From contig NC_012804.1 in assembly GCF_000022365.1 (NCBI RefSeq), positions 1,798,001 through 1,862,000 of the forward strand: a DNA stretch of 64,000 nucleotides, in the 5' to 3' direction. Positions 49,022-59,815 of this stretch are shown here, in pieces (positions within the stretch are counted from its first letter, which is position 1; every line of letters begins with the position of its first letter). The notes under the pieces were generated by a model that saw nothing but the letters and a program-made list of their open reading frames with translations, was not told the DNA's origin and made no database searches. The stretch is from Thermococcus gammatolerans EJ3. GTDB lineage: Archaea; Methanobacteriota_B; Thermococci; Thermococcales; Thermococcaceae. Position numbers and translations under genes: made by a program.

Positions 49022-51739
49022 TCACCTCCCGCCCCTCGATTTGAGCAGGTTTCTAACTATTATCCTCTCCACATCGAGCGTCCTGCCCTGCCAGCTCCTC
49101 ATTGGATCAACGCCGTCCTCCCCATAGCGGAACTGGACGATGATTCCGGTCGGGTCTCTAACCGTTCCGTCGTAGTCCACTTTGAGATCCTGGAGCGCGT
49201 TGATCAACCTTCTCTGCATGTAACCGCTCTGTGCAGTCCTGACGGCAGTATCGACGAGTCCCTCTCTACCGCCCATCGCGTGGAAGAAGTACTCCTGTGG
49301 AGTCAAGCCACTCTTGTAGGAGTTCACGACGAAGCCCCTTGCCCTCGCTCCCAGATCACCCGGCTTGAAGTGCGTCAGAACCCTTCCACGGTAACCGCGG
49401 TAGAGCCTCTTACCACGAATCGACTGCTGGCCGAGCATCGCTGCCATCTGGGTTATGTTGAGTATCTTACCCCTAGCCCCGGTCTTGGCCATTATAACGG
49501 CGTGGTTGTTCATACCGAGGTACCTCTCGGCGACCTTACCGGCGTTGTCACGTGCTTCAGCTAAGACGGCCATTATCTTGCTCTCAAGGGTCTCCTCAAG
49601 TGTCTTACCGGGGAGTGGCTCAAGCTCGCCGCGCTTGTAGGCCTCGATGAGCTTGTTGACTCTCTCCTCAGCCTCCCGGATGATCTCCTTGATTCTGTCC
49701 AAAGCTTCCTGAGGAAGGTCTTCGTCGTCTATGGCCGTCGTGAAGCCCTTGTGGGTTATAACCCATATCGTCAGCTTGGTGACCTGATCGAGGAACTGCC
49801 TCGCCCTCTCAACGCCGTACTCCCTCACGATAATATCAAGGAGCTTTCCATCCTCCCTGCCGTAAGCCTTCTTGTCTATCGCACCGCTGAGGAGCTTTCC
49901 GTTCTGAATGTAAACGAAGCCATCATAGGCAATCTTTCTTACCTCTTCTGGGTCGGGAACGAGCTTCTCCTCGATGAGCTTTTCAATGGCCTCGCAGCGC
50001 TCCGGTTCGTCGCAGAGCTTGTTGCGGTACCAGAGTGTCAGGTCGTCAGGCAGGAGGAGGGAGAATATCGTCTTCCCGCTCCAGAGCTCGACGCCGTTCT
50101 CGACCTTATCCGGTTTCGGAAGCTCGTCCACATCAACGCCCGCAAAGGTTAGCATCTGCTCGACCTCTGAGCGGGTGAAGTAAGCTCCTTCACGGGTGAG
50201 GAGGTAGCCGCCGGAGATGTGGTCCTGAATTCCAGCGATGAGGGGGCCGCCGTAACGGGGTGAGATGATGTGGTTCTGAACCTCCATGAGGATCTTCGCC
50301 TCAGCCTGAGCTTCCTCAGTCTGGGGCACGTGGAGGTTCATCTCGTCACCGTCGAAGTCCGCGTTGTACGGCGGGCACACCGGCAGGTTGAGGCGGAAGG
50401 TCTTGTATGGCATTACTCTAACGCGGTGGGCCATTATGCTCATCCTGTGAAGGGACGGCTGTCTGTTGAAGAGGACTATGTCACCGTCCTCAAGGTGTCT
50501 CTCAACGGTCCAGCCTATGTCAAGCCTCTCGGCTATTGTCTCGAGGTTGTTCTCCATGAGGCGGATTCTCCTTCCCTCTGGATCAATCACGTAGTTCGCC
50601 CCTGGATACTTCTCAGGACCGTTCAAAACGCGCTGTTTGAGCTTTTCAAAGTTAAACTCCGTGACCTTCTCGGGTACGGTAAGTTCCATTGCTATCGCGA
50701 GGGGAACGCCGACCTCGTTTATGCTTATCATAGGATCGGGGCTGATGACCGTACGAGCAGAGAAGTTAACGCGCTTACCGCTGAGGTTTCCACGGAAGCG
50801 ACCTTCTTTACCCTTAAGCCTCTGGGCGAGGGTTTTGAGGGGTCTTCCGCTCTTGTGCTTGGCCGGCGGAATTCCCGAGGTCTCGTTGTTGATGTAAGTC
50901 GTCACGTGGTACTGAAGGAGGTCCCAGAGGTCTTCGATGATGAGCTGCGGCGCACCGGCCTCGATGTTGGACTTGAGGCGGTTGTTGATGCGGATTATGT
51001 CAACGAGCTTGTGAGTGAGGTCGTCCTCCGCACGAATGCCGCTCTCGAGTGTAATCGATGGCCTCATTGTAACGGGTGGAACCGGGAGAACGGTTAAGAT
51101 CATCCACTCGGGACGGGACTTCTCGGGGTGGAGTCCGAGGAGAGGAAGGTCTTTGTCAGGGATCCTCTCAAGCCTGTCCCTTATCTCGCTGGGCATCATT
51201 CTGTGTTTGTACTCGTTGCCCTCCTCGTCGCGCCTGAGCTCATAGTATATCGTCGGCCTCTCGAACTTGATCGGGAACTGCGGTGCCCCACAGTGCGGGC
51301 AGACCATTCTCTCCTTGGCCTTCTTGTGGATCTCCTTGATGAGCCGGTCTTTGTCCTTCTTGCGGTCGCCGATCACCTCGAACTTCTTCATGTACTCCTC
51401 TATCTCCTCGTCGGTGAGCTTTATCCTCCCGCACTCGCGGCAGGTACTTTCGAGGACCCGCTGAATAGTCTTGGCAAAACCAACGTGGACAACGGGTCTC
51501 GCGAGCTCTATGTGGCCAAAGTGTCCCGGGCACTCCCCGGCTCTGGCTCCACAGGTCTCACACCTGAGACCGGGGTCAATGACACCGAGCCTCTTGTCCA
51601 TGAGGCCTCCTTCAATAGGGTAACCGTCATCGTCGTAGGTGTCAGGAACTGTGATTTCGGCAGCGCTCATCTTTCTGATTTCCTGGGGTGAGAGTATTCC
51701 GAACTCGATACTCCCGATGACCTTTTTCATCGACTGCAT
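49022..51739 (-). CDS. rpoA1: DNA-directed RNA polymerase subunit A'
   Basis: 905 residues, containing the clamp, the active-site magnesium motif NADFDGDEMNLH and zinc sites (CETCGARAGECPGHFGH; CRECGR and CPHCG). Start at MQSMKKVIGS with GGTGTG six bases upstream; an ATG nine bases later is the alternative. No intein interrupts the sequence. It begins five bases after the rpoB stop. Confidence 0.97.
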   Translation of the reverse strand: MQSMKKVIGSIEFGILSPQEIRKMSAAEITVPDTYDDDGYPIEGGLMDKRLGVIDPGLRCETCGARAGECPGHFGHIELARPVVHVGFAKTIQRVLESTCRECGRIKLTDEEIEEYMKKFEVIGDRKKDKDRLIKEIHKKAKERMVCPHCGAPQFPIKFERPTIYYELRRDEEGNEYKHRMMPSEIRDRLERIPDKDLPLLGLHPEKSRPEWMILTVLPVPPVTMRPSITLESGIRAEDDLTHKLVDIIRINNRLKSNIEAGAPQLIIEDLWDLLQYHVTTYINNETSGIPPAKHKSGRPLKTLAQRLKGKEGRFRGNLSGKRVNFSARTVISPDPMISINEVGVPLAIAMELTVPEKVTEFNFEKLKQRVLNGPEKYPGANYVIDPEGRRIRLMENNLETIAERLDIGWTVERHLEDGDIVLFNRQPSLHRMSIMAHRVRVMPYKTFRLNLPVCPPYNADFDGDEMNLHVPQTEEAQAEAKILMEVQNHIISPRYGGPLIAGIQDHISGGYLLTREGAYFTRSEVEQMLTFAGVDVDELPKPDKVENGVELWSGKTIFSLLLPDDLTLWYRNKLCDEPERCEAIEKLIEEKLVPDPEEVRKIAYDGFVYIQNGKLLSGAIDKKAYGREDGKLLDIIVREYGVERARQFLDQVTKLTIWVITHKGFTTAIDDEDLPQEALDRIKEIIREAEERVNKLIEAYKRGELEPLPGKTLEETLESKIMAVLAEARDNAGKVAERYLGMNNHAVIMAKTGARGKILNITQMAAMLGQQSIRGKRLYRGYRGRVLTHFKPGDLGARARGFVVNSYKSGLTPQEYFFHAMGGREGLVDTAVRTAQSGYMQRRLINALQDLKVDYDGTVRDPTGIIVQFRYGEDGVDPMRSWQGRTLDVERIIVRNLLKSRGGR

Positions 51740-51744
51740 GGCTC

Positions 51745-54700
51745 TCACACCCTATCCTTCAACTTGAGGGAAGGTCTAATCACCATCGCCTTCAGCTCGT
51801 CGAGGAGCAGTTTAAACGCGTAGCTCATCTCGACCTTGCTTATCCTCTCCTCCTCACCGCAGACGGGGCAGTAGACCTTGCCACGGCGCTTGTCCTCAAG
51901 GGCTATGTGACCGCAGTTTTCACAGACCCATACCTCCGTCTTGTCGCTCTCCTCCAGGAGCCTCTCGATCAAGAGCATCGCAGCGCCATGTCCAACGAGG
52001 ACGTCACGCTCCATCTCACCGAACCTCAATCCACCCTCTCTCGCCCTTCCCTCGGTCGGCTGCTTGGTGAGAACCTGAACCGGGCCTCTTGAGCGCGCGT
52101 GCATCTTGTCGGCAACCATGTGGTGCAGACGCTGGTAGTAGATGACGCCGATGAATATGTCCGCCTCAAGCCTCCTGCCGGTTATACCGTCGTACATGAC
52201 CTCCCTGCCCGTGTGCTTGAAGCCGAGCTCCTCGAGCTCCTTCCTGAGCTTCTCTTCCGGCTCCCCGATGAAGGCCGTACCGTCAACTCTCCTTCCCTTA
52301 AGTGAGGCGACCTTTCCGCCTATGGCCTCTATGAGCTGTCCGACGGTCATACGGCTCGGGATACCGTGAGGATTCACTATGAGATCGGGAACGATGCCAT
52401 TCTCGGTCCAGGGCATATCCTCCTGTGGAACTATGAGGCCGATAACACCCTTCTGCCCGTGCCTGCTCGCGAACTTGTCACCCAACTCAGGGATGCGCAG
52501 GTCTCTAACGGTGACCTTTACGAGTTTCGTACCGTCACCGGTCTCGGTTATTATCACCTTGTCAACTATACCCTTCTCGCTCGGCCTGACGGCAACGCTA
52601 GTCTCCCTCCTCTCCTGGAGGGCTATTCCCCCGAGGCCGCTCTGCTCCTCAAGGAACCTCGGTGGTGACGTTCTGCCCACGAGAACGTCCTTTCCTTCAA
52701 CCTTTGACTCCGGGAAGATTATGCCGTCCTCGTCGAGGTTGCGGTAGTACCGATCGCCAAGGTAGCCCTTGATGGTCGGATCTGGCTTTTCAAAGCGATC
52801 CATCTGACCGCCCAGGTATCTCTTCTCTTCCGCCTCGTACGTTCTGAAAAAGGTTGATCTCGCGAGACCGCGCTCGATCGATGCCTTGTTTATTACGATG
52901 GCATCCTCCATATTGTAACCGCCATAGCTCAGTACGGCGACGACGAAGTTCTGACCGGCAGGCCTCTCCTCGAAACCAACGGCCTTCATGATGCGCGAGT
53001 TGACGAGCGGAACCTGCGGGTAGTGCATGAGGTGACCTCTTGTATCAACGCGAATCCTGAAGTTTGCCCAGCCGAGACCGAGGCTCTGCTTGGCCATACC
53101 CGCGCCGTAGGTGTTACGCGGGGCCGCGTTGTGCTCCGGGTAGGGAACGAGCGAAGCGGGAATACCGAGTATTGCGGCAGGCATTAACTCAAGGTGTGTG
53201 TGCTCCTCCGTGACCTCCCAGGGCCAGGTTGCCACGTAGGCGTTCTCCTCTTCCTCCGCATCGAGGTACTCGATGACGCCCATCCTTATCAGGTCGCTCC
53301 AGGTAAGGGTGCCGTTCTTTATAGCCTCAACGTGCTCGCGGGTGAGCTTTGGCCTGCCGTTCTCCACTATGATGAGGGGCCTCCTAACTCTACCGTCGTC
53401 GCTGTTGATGTAGATCTCCCTAACGTCCCCCTCCTCGTAGAGGGCAACGTTGATCACGTCGCTTATCTTCCCCGCCCTTCTATCCGACCTTATAGTCTGA
53501 ACAAGGGCTTTTCCGTCCTCTATGGTTCCGATGAGAACACCGTTGAGGTAAACACGATAAAGTCCGGGTGAAGGTCTTCTCTCTTCAATTGGAACGACGC
53601 CGAGTTTGAGGATGTACTCCTTGACCTCCTCCTCCGGGATCCCAGTGGTTATCTGGGACATCAGGGCGAGGTTCTTAACCAGACCACAGTTTGGACCTTC
53701 CGGAGTCTCCGTCGGACATATCCTGCCCCAGTGGGTTCCGTGCAGATCTCTCGCCTCAAAGTGAGGCTGCTCCCTGCTGAGCGGGGAGGTAACGCGTCTT
53801 AGGTGGGAGAGGGTCGATATGTAGTTGGTCCTGTCGAGGAGCTGACTCACACCGGTTCTTCCGCCGGGCCAAGAACCAGTTGCGAGGGCGTGCTCGATCC
53901 TCTCGCTCAGAACGTCCGGCCTAACGGAGTTCCTCACAAAGCGCTGGATGTTCTCGAAGGTGTAGCGCTCGCCCTTTCTCTGGTAGGTCTTGGTCATCTG
54001 GTACTGCATATCCTTGACGAGCTGGCCGAAGGCGACGCGGAAGAGATCCTTGAGCAAGTCTCCAGCGAGCTTGAGCCTCTTGTTGGCGTAGTGGTCCTTG
54101 TCGTCCTCACCGCGGAGGCCGAGCGAAAGCTCAAGAACCTTGAGGGCCATCATGCCGAGGTAGTAAGCCTTGGCCTTCCTGTTCTCGGGCTCGACGCCCA
54201 TGTGCGGGAGGAGGTTGTTGTCTATTATGTGCTCGGCCCTCCTGAGTCTGTACTCTTTGGGCTGACCGGGGAGGGAAAGCCTTCCTATGAAGTCGAGAGC
54301 CTCTTCCTGGGTTCTTATGTCACTTGCATCCTCAAGGTTGTTGAATAGAACCTGCTGGATCCTCGGATCCTCGCTTATTGCCTCAACGATCTCCTTATCG
54401 CTGAGCAGGCCGAGGGCCCTCATCACGTAGACGAACTTAACCGGCTTGGGAACGTTCGGAATTGAAACGTACAGTATACCATCTTTTCTGCTCTCAACTG
54501 TTATCAGGGCCCTGTACCCATGTCTGTATGAAAAGACCTTGGCGACGACCTTTTTCTGCCTCTCATCCTTCTCGACCAGAGTTTTGTTCGGGGCCAGATC
54601 TTCGATAGAGACGATAACCCTCTCAGAACCGTTGATTATGAAGTATCCTCCCGGATCCTTCGGATCCTCGCCGAGCTCTATGAGTTCCTCGTCGCTGAGG

Positions 54701-55113
54701 CCGTAGAGCCTGCAGGCCTTGGACTTCAGCATGAGGGGAAGTTCACCGATGCGGACTTCAACTGGTTCCTGCTCTATGCCGTTTACAACGGGTATCAGCT
54801 CAAGGAACAGCGGGGCGGAGTAGGTGAGGTTTCTTATGCGGGCGTCCATTGGATACAGGGGTCTTCTCTGCCCCTGGGCCTCCTGAAAGATGGGCTCTCC
54901 GAGGCGTATCTTTCCGAACTTGACCTCAAAGTTGGGGATGTCCGGTTTGACACCACCGAACTCATTTATAACTTCCTGGAGGCCGTGCTCAATGAATGCG
55001 TTGTAAGAATCGAGGTGCTGCCTGACGAGACCCTTTTCCTTCCAGTAGGATTCCATAACAATCCAGAGATCGTCGGGAGTGACATCAACAACAGTAACTC
55101 CTCTCGCGCTCAT
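51745..55113 (-). CDS. rpoB: DNA-directed RNA polymerase subunit B (unsplit)
   Basis: 1122 residues in one piece; in some archaea this subunit is split into B' and B''. The zinc site is [25 protein letters not shown] near the C-terminus; the catalytic-core blocks [15 protein letters not shown] and [19 protein letters not shown] are present. Starts at [17 protein letters not shown], 15 bases after rpoH. No intein. Confidence 0.98.
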   Translation of the reverse strand: MSARGVTVVDVTPDDLWIVMESYWKEKGLVRQHLDSYNAFIEHGLQEVINEFGGVKPDIPNFEVKFGKIRLGEPIFQEAQGQRRPLYPMDARIRNLTYSAPLFLELIPVVNGIEQEPVEVRIGELPLMLKSKACRLYGLSDEELIELGEDPKDPGGYFIINGSERVIVSIEDLAPNKTLVEKDERQKKVVAKVFSYRHGYRALITVESRKDGILYVSIPNVPKPVKFVYVMRALGLLSDKEIVEAISEDPRIQQVLFNNLEDASDIRTQEEALDFIGRLSLPGQPKEYRLRRAEHIIDNNLLPHMGVEPENRKAKAYYLGMMALKVLELSLGLRGEDDKDHYANKRLKLAGDLLKDLFRVAFGQLVKDMQYQMTKTYQRKGERYTFENIQRFVRNSVRPDVLSERIEHALATGSWPGGRTGVSQLLDRTNYISTLSHLRRVTSPLSREQPHFEARDLHGTHWGRICPTETPEGPNCGLVKNLALMSQITTGIPEEEVKEYILKLGVVPIEERRPSPGLYRVYLNGVLIGTIEDGKALVQTIRSDRRAGKISDVINVALYEEGDVREIYINSDDGRVRRPLIIVENGRPKLTREHVEAIKNGTLTWSDLIRMGVIEYLDAEEEENAYVATWPWEVTEEHTHLELMPAAILGIPASLVPYPEHNAAPRNTYGAGMAKQSLGLGWANFRIRVDTRGHLMHYPQVPLVNSRIMKAVGFEERPAGQNFVVAVLSYGGYNMEDAIVINKASIERGLARSTFFRTYEAEEKRYLGGQMDRFEKPDPTIKGYLGDRYYRNLDEDGIIFPESKVEGKDVLVGRTSPPRFLEEQSGLGGIALQERRETSVAVRPSEKGIVDKVIITETGDGTKLVKVTVRDLRIPELGDKFASRHGQKGVIGLIVPQEDMPWTENGIVPDLIVNPHGIPSRMTVGQLIEAIGGKVASLKGRRVDGTAFIGEPEEKLRKELEELGFKHTGREVMYDGITGRRLEADIFIGVIYYQRLHHMVADKMHARSRGPVQVLTKQPTEGRAREGGLRFGEMERDVLVGHGAAMLLIERLLEESDKTEVWVCENCGHIALEDKRRGKVYCPVCGEEERISKVEMSYAFKLLLDELKAMVIRPSLKLKDRV

Positions 55114-55128
55114 GATCCCACCTCAGAA

Positions 55129-55377
55129 TCAGTCTTCCACGACCAGCCGGTAGTATAGGTAAACCCCGGCCGTCGGGCTTTTTCTTTTGATCTCTATAAC
55201 ATCCCCAGGCTTCGCGCCAAGCTCAACGACCGCTGGGTCAGATGCCTTAATCTGCGGAAGCTGGGAGAGTCTAATGCGATACCTTCTGAGGAGCTCTTCC
55301 TTTTCCTCCTCGCTGATAACCCTGTGCTCGGGAACCAGCTCGTGCATAAACACACTAAATTCTTTTTTCCCCGCCAC
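55129..55377 (-). CDS. rpoH: DNA-directed RNA polymerase subunit H
   Basis: 82 residues, homologous to the C-terminal domain of eukaryotic Rpb5 ([22 protein letters not shown]... [40 protein letters not shown]). The start is a GTG with GGGGG about nine bases upstream. First gene of the operon, preceded by a TATA box. Confidence 0.95.
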
Positions 55378-55441
55378 CGAGAAATGCCCCCTTACAGTTT
55401 TTTACAAGAATGACCGCCACACCCATCGCCTTCCGGTTCAC

Positions 55442-55452
55442 CTATATAAGCT
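55442..55452 (-). promoter_or_regulatory. TATA box of the rpoH-rpoB operon
   Basis: AAAAGCTTATATAGG on the minus strand about 70 bp before the rpoH start; leader about 45 nt. Confidence 0.5.
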
Positions 55453-55577
55453 TTTCGTGATTAGACTGCGGGGGGAGGTTTATAGGACTTACGAAAAGTT
55501 TAAGAAGCCTTCCCTGTCCTATTGCGGCTTTCAAGGAACAGGGATGTTCAGTGGGCCGAGGGGCAGGAACACGTAAA

Positions 55578-55587
55578 CTTTTTAAAC
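55578..55587 (+). promoter_or_regulatory. TATA box of tRNA-Gly
   Basis: AAACTTTTTAAACG centred about 30 bp before the tRNA, the usual spacing for archaeal tRNA promoters. Confidence 0.6.
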
Positions 55588-55610
55588 GTGCAAAGAATAC
55601 TAACACCCGC

Positions 55611-55688
55611 GCGGTGGTAGTCTAGCCTGGTCTAGGACACCGGCCTCCCAAGCCGGTAACCCGGGTTCAAATCCCGGCCACCGCACCA
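55611..55688 (+). tRNA. tRNA-Gly (anticodon CCC)
   Basis: 78 nt: acceptor GCGGTGG/CCACCGC, anticodon loop CTCCCAA giving CCC, T-arm CCGGGTTCAAATCCCGG, discriminator A and encoded CCA. No intron. Confidence 0.94.
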
Positions 55689-55701
55689 CAATTCTTATAC
55701 C

Positions 55702-56193
55702 TCAAAAGACACCGAGGGTTCTCCTCAGCAGGGCCACTTCTCGATCATTCAGGGCATCACCCAAAACTAGGTGGAGCCTCGACCCGTTGAGGAGAGTTAT
55801 ATCGTTCACCTTTGCCAGAAACTTTAGCGTTGGAACGAGACCGGATTCCAGTATGAGGTACTCGATCCCATCCAAGATTACATCGGATTTTCTTGTGGAC
55901 ACATCCTTAGTTACGTAAAATTCCAGCTTGTACAGATCCCTCGGACTTACGGCGTTGAGATGCTCAACAGTCGACAGCCAAAGCAGCCTCAACCTGCTGT
56001 CGTTTACACCCAGCTTCCGGACAATTAACTGAGGAGGGTCACGACCTATGAGAAGAACCGGTCTGTTAGAGGACAGTTTGTTTACCACAAGAGTCCTTAA
56101 CTGGGAAGGATGAACAACTACATCACTTCGCCCCCCGTTGTCTAGAGGTTTCCATCTCAAACCTGAGTGTCTTCGGTACAACAGGGGGCCCAT
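55702..56193 (-). CDS. DUF835-domain protein
   Basis: 163 residues; RSDVILDGIEYLILESGLVPTLKFLAKVNDITLLNGSRLHLVLGDALNDREVALLRR is the DUF835 pattern. Paralogue in domain type of the gene at 30354. The promoter (TATA at 56227) suggests a leader of about ten bases. The gene stands alone beside tRNA-Gly, convergent with it. Role unknown; DUF835 proteins in euryarchaea are often attached to signalling domains, none visible here. Confidence 0.8.
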   Translation of the reverse strand: MGPLLYRRHSGLRWKPLDNGGRSDVVVHPSQLRTLVVNKLSSNRPVLLIGRDPPQLIVRKLGVNDSRLRLLWLSTVEHLNAVSPRDLYKLEFYVTKDVSTRKSDVILDGIEYLILESGLVPTLKFLAKVNDITLLNGSRLHLVLGDALNDREVALLRRTLGVF

Positions 56194-56226
56194 TTTGCCA
56201 TCACTGGCTCACAGTTTGCAACCAAG

Positions 56227-56236
56227 ATATATAAAT
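56227..56236 (-). promoter_or_regulatory. TATA box of second DUF835 gene
   Basis: AACATTTATATATCTTGG on the minus strand about 35-40 bp before the ATG. Confidence 0.5.
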
Positions 56237-56362
56237 GTTGCGAAAATGTATAACAAAATGTATGATCAAATGAACACAATCTGACTAAAACAGAAACTAA
56301 TAGGTAAATTACATAACGGCTAGTTAACAAAAACTAAACAGAAAAGGTAAGGGGGCAGTAAA

Positions 56363-56764
56363 TCACTCCTTCCTCTCACAGAGTTCGAGAAGCACACCAG
56401 TTACGGCCTTCGGATGGACGAAGGCTATCTTGGCCCCGCCAGCACCTATCCTCGGCTCCTCATCTATGAGCCTGTAACCCTTCTCCTTCAGCTCCTTGAG
56501 GTGCTCCTCGATGTTCGTAACGCCCAAAGCGATGTGATGTATCCCCTCGCCGCGCTTGGCTATGAACTTTGCTATCGGCGAGTCCTCGGCCGTGGGTTCC
56601 AAAAGCTCAATCCTGCTCTCGCCGATGTGGATTATCGCGGTTCTAACCTTCTGGTCAGGCACTTCCTCGATTTCCTCAACCTTGAGGCCGAGGCCCTCCC
56701 AGACCTTTATGGCCTCCTCCAGGTTCTTAACGGCTATACCAACGTGGTCTATCTTCTTGAACAT
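56363..56764 (-). CDS. mce: Methylmalonyl-CoA epimerase
   Basis: 133 residues of the glyoxalase/VOC fold; DHVGIAV (His), ELLEP (Glu), HHIALGV (His) and LLELCE (Glu) are the four metal ligands. It interconverts the two methylmalonyl-CoA stereoisomers. It is third in the operon mcmA2-meaB-mce, four bases after meaB. Confidence 0.96.
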   Translation of the reverse strand: MFKKIDHVGIAVKNLEEAIKVWEGLGLKVEEIEEVPDQKVRTAIIHIGESRIELLEPTAEDSPIAKFIAKRGEGIHHIALGVTNIEEHLKELKEKGYRLIDEEPRIGAGGAKIAFVHPKAVTGVLLELCERKE

Positions 56765-56768
56765 AGGA

Positions 56769-57734
56769 TCACCTCCAGAGATCCTCCTTAAGCGTCTCCA
56801 TCACGATTTGAGAGGCCGAATATGGGTCGAGCTTCCTCTCAACAACCTCCTCGATGAGATCTTTTGCTTCTCCCTTCGCGAGCCTCTCCTCGACTTTTCT
56901 CGCTATGGTTGAGGCGATAATCGTCTTCACTTCCTCCCTCGCGCGGAAGGCCCTCCTCTCCCTCAACCTTCCGCTCTCCTCCATGTGCTTCCTGTGCCTC
57001 TTTATCGCCTCCCAGAGGGGCCTGACGCCCTTGAGGGTAAAAGCTGTTGTCTCGACTATCGGGGGCTCCCAGCCGATTTGTCTCCACTTGTCCCTCTCGA
57101 ACTCCAGGGCCATCTTGAGCTCAAGGTAGACCATCTCCGTTCCTTCCCTGTCGGCCTTGTTGATGGCGAATATGTCGGCAACCTCCATTAAACCGGCCTT
57201 AATGGCCTGAACCTCATCTCCGAGGCCCGGAACGGTTACGAGAACGACGGTATCTGCTGTTTTGACGATGTCAACCTCAATCTGCCCGACCCCAACGGTC
57301 TCGACGAATATCAGGTCGTAGCCTGAAGCGTCCAGAACCTTCACGGCGTCGTTGGTGGCCTTCGCCAGACCGCCGAGGGAACCGCGCGTCGCCATGCTCC
57401 TGATGAAGACGCCGGGGTCGGTCGAGTGCCTCTGCATCCTCAGCCTGTCGCCGAGCAGTGCACCTCCTGTGAATGGGGAGGTAGGGTCTATCGCTATGAC
57501 CCCAACCTTATGCCCCTCGTCCCTGGCGAGTTTGATTAGCTTGTCGAGAAGGGTCGACTTTCCGGAGCCGGGGGGGCCAGTTATGCCGACGACGTAAGCT
57601 TTGCCAGTGTGGGGGTAAATCCTCCGTATTATCTCTCTGGCTTTTTCCTCGTCGTTCTCAACGAGGGTTATCAGCCTTGCTATGGCCTTCTTATCACCCG
57701 ATAGGGCCGACTGGATGAGGGACTCGAGCGTCAT
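56769..57734 (-). CDS. meaB: MeaB/ArgK-type GTPase, methylmalonyl-CoA mutase chaperone
   Basis: 321 residues. P-loop [14 protein letters not shown], switch with [31 protein letters not shown] and NKADREGT are the G1-G4 motifs. It loads and protects cobalamin in the mutase. The start is the ATG after GTGATGGAA; a longer upstream frame is rejected since it runs into the mcmA2 gene spacer. The gap to mcmA2 is 40 bp. Confidence 0.95.
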   Translation of the reverse strand: MTLESLIQSALSGDKKAIARLITLVENDEEKAREIIRRIYPHTGKAYVVGITGPPGSGKSTLLDKLIKLARDEGHKVGVIAIDPTSPFTGGALLGDRLRMQRHSTDPGVFIRSMATRGSLGGLAKATNDAVKVLDASGYDLIFVETVGVGQIEVDIVKTADTVVLVTVPGLGDEVQAIKAGLMEVADIFAINKADREGTEMVYLELKMALEFERDKWRQIGWEPPIVETTAFTLKGVRPLWEAIKRHRKHMEESGRLRERRAFRAREEVKTIIASTIARKVEERLAKGEAKDLIEEVVERKLDPYSASQIVMETLKEDLWR

Positions 57735-57774
57735 TTCCATCACTGGAGAAATTATCCAAGGGGAGAATATAAAG

Positions 57775-58203
57775 TTAAGCCTTGAAGCGCTTGAGGTTCT
57801 CGACGGCCCTGTCAACGAACTCTATCACGGTCTTCAGAGGAGTTCCCGGGCCGAAGACCTCGGCGACGCCCATCTTCTTCAGCTCCTCGGCGTCGTCGGG
57901 CGGGATTATCCCACCCGCGAAGATTACGATGTCCTCGTTCGGCTTTATGCCCCTCTCCTCGAGGAGCTTGATAATCTTCGGAATCAGAACCATGTGCGCG
58001 CCGGAGAGGATGCTTATCCCAAGGACTGCGGCGTCCTCTTGGATGACCGTCTCGACTATCTGCTCGGGGGTCTGCCTGATTCCCGTGTAGATAACCTCGT
58101 ATCCTGCCTCCTTCAGGGCCCTCGCGACGACCTTGGCCCCCCTGTCGTGACCGTCAAGACCGGGCTTCGCTATGACGACGCGAACCTTTGAGCGCTCGAC
58201 CAT
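57775..58203 (-). CDS. mcmA2: Methylmalonyl-CoA mutase, B12-binding subunit
   Basis: 142 residues forming only the cobalamin-binding domain, with the base-off ligand motif LDGHDRG and GISILSGAH. In Thermococcales the large catalytic subunit is encoded separately and is not in this window. Start ATG after GGTGGTG. First gene of the mcmA2-meaB-mce operon. Confidence 0.95.
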   Translation of the reverse strand: MVERSKVRVVIAKPGLDGHDRGAKVVARALKEAGYEVIYTGIRQTPEQIVETVIQEDAAVLGISILSGAHMVLIPKIIKLLEERGIKPNEDIVIFAGGIIPPDDAEELKKMGVAEVFGPGTPLKTVIEFVDRAVENLKRFKA

Positions 58204-58292
58204 TGACACCACCGGGTAGGTTTCTCCCTTGTCGTATTTAAAGGTTGTCAAAACTCAAGGTTTAGCTTTACGTTGGATTTTTTGTCCACAAG

Positions 58293-58303
58293 CTTTTTTA
58301 AAG
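58293..58303 (+). promoter_or_regulatory. TATA box for leaderless PHP gene
   Basis: CTTTTTTAAAG centred about 26 bp upstream of the ATG at 58323, predicting transcription from the start codon. Confidence 0.45.
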
Positions 58304-58322
58304 CCCCAGAATAGCCTTGAAC

Positions 58323-58970
58323 ATGATTCACGACGCCCACACCCACACGCTCCACTCAGATGGCCTCGGTGAGGTCTTCGAGAACATCGCGGAGGCCGAG
58401 CGAAAGGGCCTTTCGCTCGTAGCTATAACAGACCACAGCCACTATCTCCTGCGTGGTAACTTCAACGCCTACCTTAGCGAGATAAGGCGCTGGGGCGAGG
58501 ATAGTGAGATAACGGTTTTAGCTGGAATCGAGGGCAACATAACCCCCAACGGCGTTGACGTGCCGGACTGGATGGCCAAAAAGCTCGACTTCGTGATAGC
58601 AAGCGTTCACGAGTGGGTTGACCGGCCGGAGCAGTACGTTGAGCTCGTCAGGGTTGCACTCCTCGACGAGAACGTCGATGTAATAGGCCATTTCGGGGCA
58701 AGCTTTCCCTACATAGGTTATCCTCCTTGGGAGGACCTTTTGGAGCTCATAACGCTCGCCGAGGAAAATGGTAAGGCCTTCGAGATAAGCTCCCGCTACC
58801 GCGTTCCGGATCTGGAGTTCGTGAGGGAGTGCATAAGGAGGGGCGTTAAGCTGACCTTCGCCAGCGATGCCCACAGGCCGGAAAAAGTTGGAAACGTCGG
58901 CTGGAGCGTGAGCATTTTCAAAAAAGCTGGAGGAAAGCTTGAGGATCTGCTGTTTGAAGAGTTTCTGTAA
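58323..58970 (+). CDS. PHP-domain phosphoesterase-like protein
   Basis: 215 residues. The four PHP metal motifs are DAHTHTLHSDG, ITDHSHY, IASVHEW and the final ASDAH. The family is a phosphoesterase with two or three metals (histidinol phosphatase or RNase P p30-like relatives). The start ATG lies about 26 bp after a TATA centre, fitting a leaderless message; an ATG six bases upstream is rejected. It is the last gene before the CRISPR array, ending 51 bp from the first repeat. Confidence 0.88.
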   Translation: MIHDAHTHTLHSDGLGEVFENIAEAERKGLSLVAITDHSHYLLRGNFNAYLSEIRRWGEDSEITVLAGIEGNITPNGVDVPDWMAKKLDFVIASVHEWVDRPEQYVELVRVALLDENVDVIGHFGASFPYIGYPPWEDLLELITLAEENGKAFEISSRYRVPDLEFVRECIRRGVKLTFASDAHRPEKVGNVGWSVSIFKKAGGKLEDLLFEEFL

Positions 58971-59021
58971 GCGCTTGGATCTTAAGTGAATTCACATGAG
59001 GGCGCCTCAAGATAAACTCCT

Positions 59022-59814
59022 CTTTCAATTCTCCTAGAGTCTTATTGCAACTCTACGTCGACGTGAACCTCGACAACCACCCGCCCTCGGCCCCCCTTTC
59101 AATTCTCCTAGAGTCTTATTGCAACCCGGAACATACATCCAGAGCTACGACGCCTACGTGGCCTTTCAATTCTCCTAGAGTCTTATTGCAACCGGGGACG
59201 ACTGTAAACGTGAATGACTTGCTAAATATCATTACTTTCAATTCTCCTAGAGTCTTATTGCAACGTGCCCGTCATCGTGGCGGAGGACTTAACCCCTGCT
59301 CAAGCGACTTTCAATTCTCCTAGAGTCTTATTGCAACCTTGATCCAGCCGCACATGAGTGTTCTTGACAGGGAGAAACCTTTCAATTCTCCTAGAGTCTT
59401 ATTGCAACCTGCTCTTCATCAGCGACGTTCTCGACGAGGCCGAACTCTTTCAATTCTCCTAGAGTCTTATTGCAACTTCAGGTGGGTGCAAAACGTTTAC
59501 CTCGATGCCAAAGCCCTTTCAATTCTCCTAGAGTCTTATTGCAACGTGCTGACGCTGACTGAGGGCTCTGTTGGGGCGTACTTGCTTTCAATTCTCCTAG
59601 AGTCTTATTGCAACTAACCGGGGTCACCCTCCACGTAGACGGCGCCTCTTACTTTCAATTCTCCTAGAGTCTTATTGCAACAGGGCCGTCGATTCCGAAG
59701 GTTACTCGGGCGAGACGACTTTCAATTCTCCTAGAGTCTTATTGCAACCGGCTACTGGAGCGTTACGAAGACGGTTGACGTCCACTTTCAATTCTCCTAG
59801 AGTCTTATTGCAAC
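59022..59814 (-). CRISPR. CRISPR array: 12 repeats of 30 nt, 11 spacers, transcribed leftwards
   Basis: Repeats start at 59022, 59096, 59163, 59235, 59308, 59379, 59447, 59516, 59585, 59652, 59719 and 59785. All twelve are identical over 30 nt; on the plus strand each begins CTTTCAATTCTCC and ends CTTATTGCAAC, so the minus strand reads GTTGCAATAAG...GAATTGAAAG, the type found in Pyrococcus and Thermococcus. Spacers are 36 to 44 nt. A TATA box on the right at 59863-59872 reads towards the array, so the leader is to the right and the spacer at 59749-59784 is the newest. No cas gene is in the window. Confidence 0.98.
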
Positions 59815-59815
59815 A

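Noticed and set aside
50270-51097. 275-codon open frame on the plus strand within rpoA1
   Set aside because: Shadow frame within a gene whose active-site motifs are intact.
59052-59784. Short open frames running through the CRISPR spacers and repeats
   Set aside because: Repeats produce periodic open frames (for example repeated LSILLESYCN); these are artefacts of the array.
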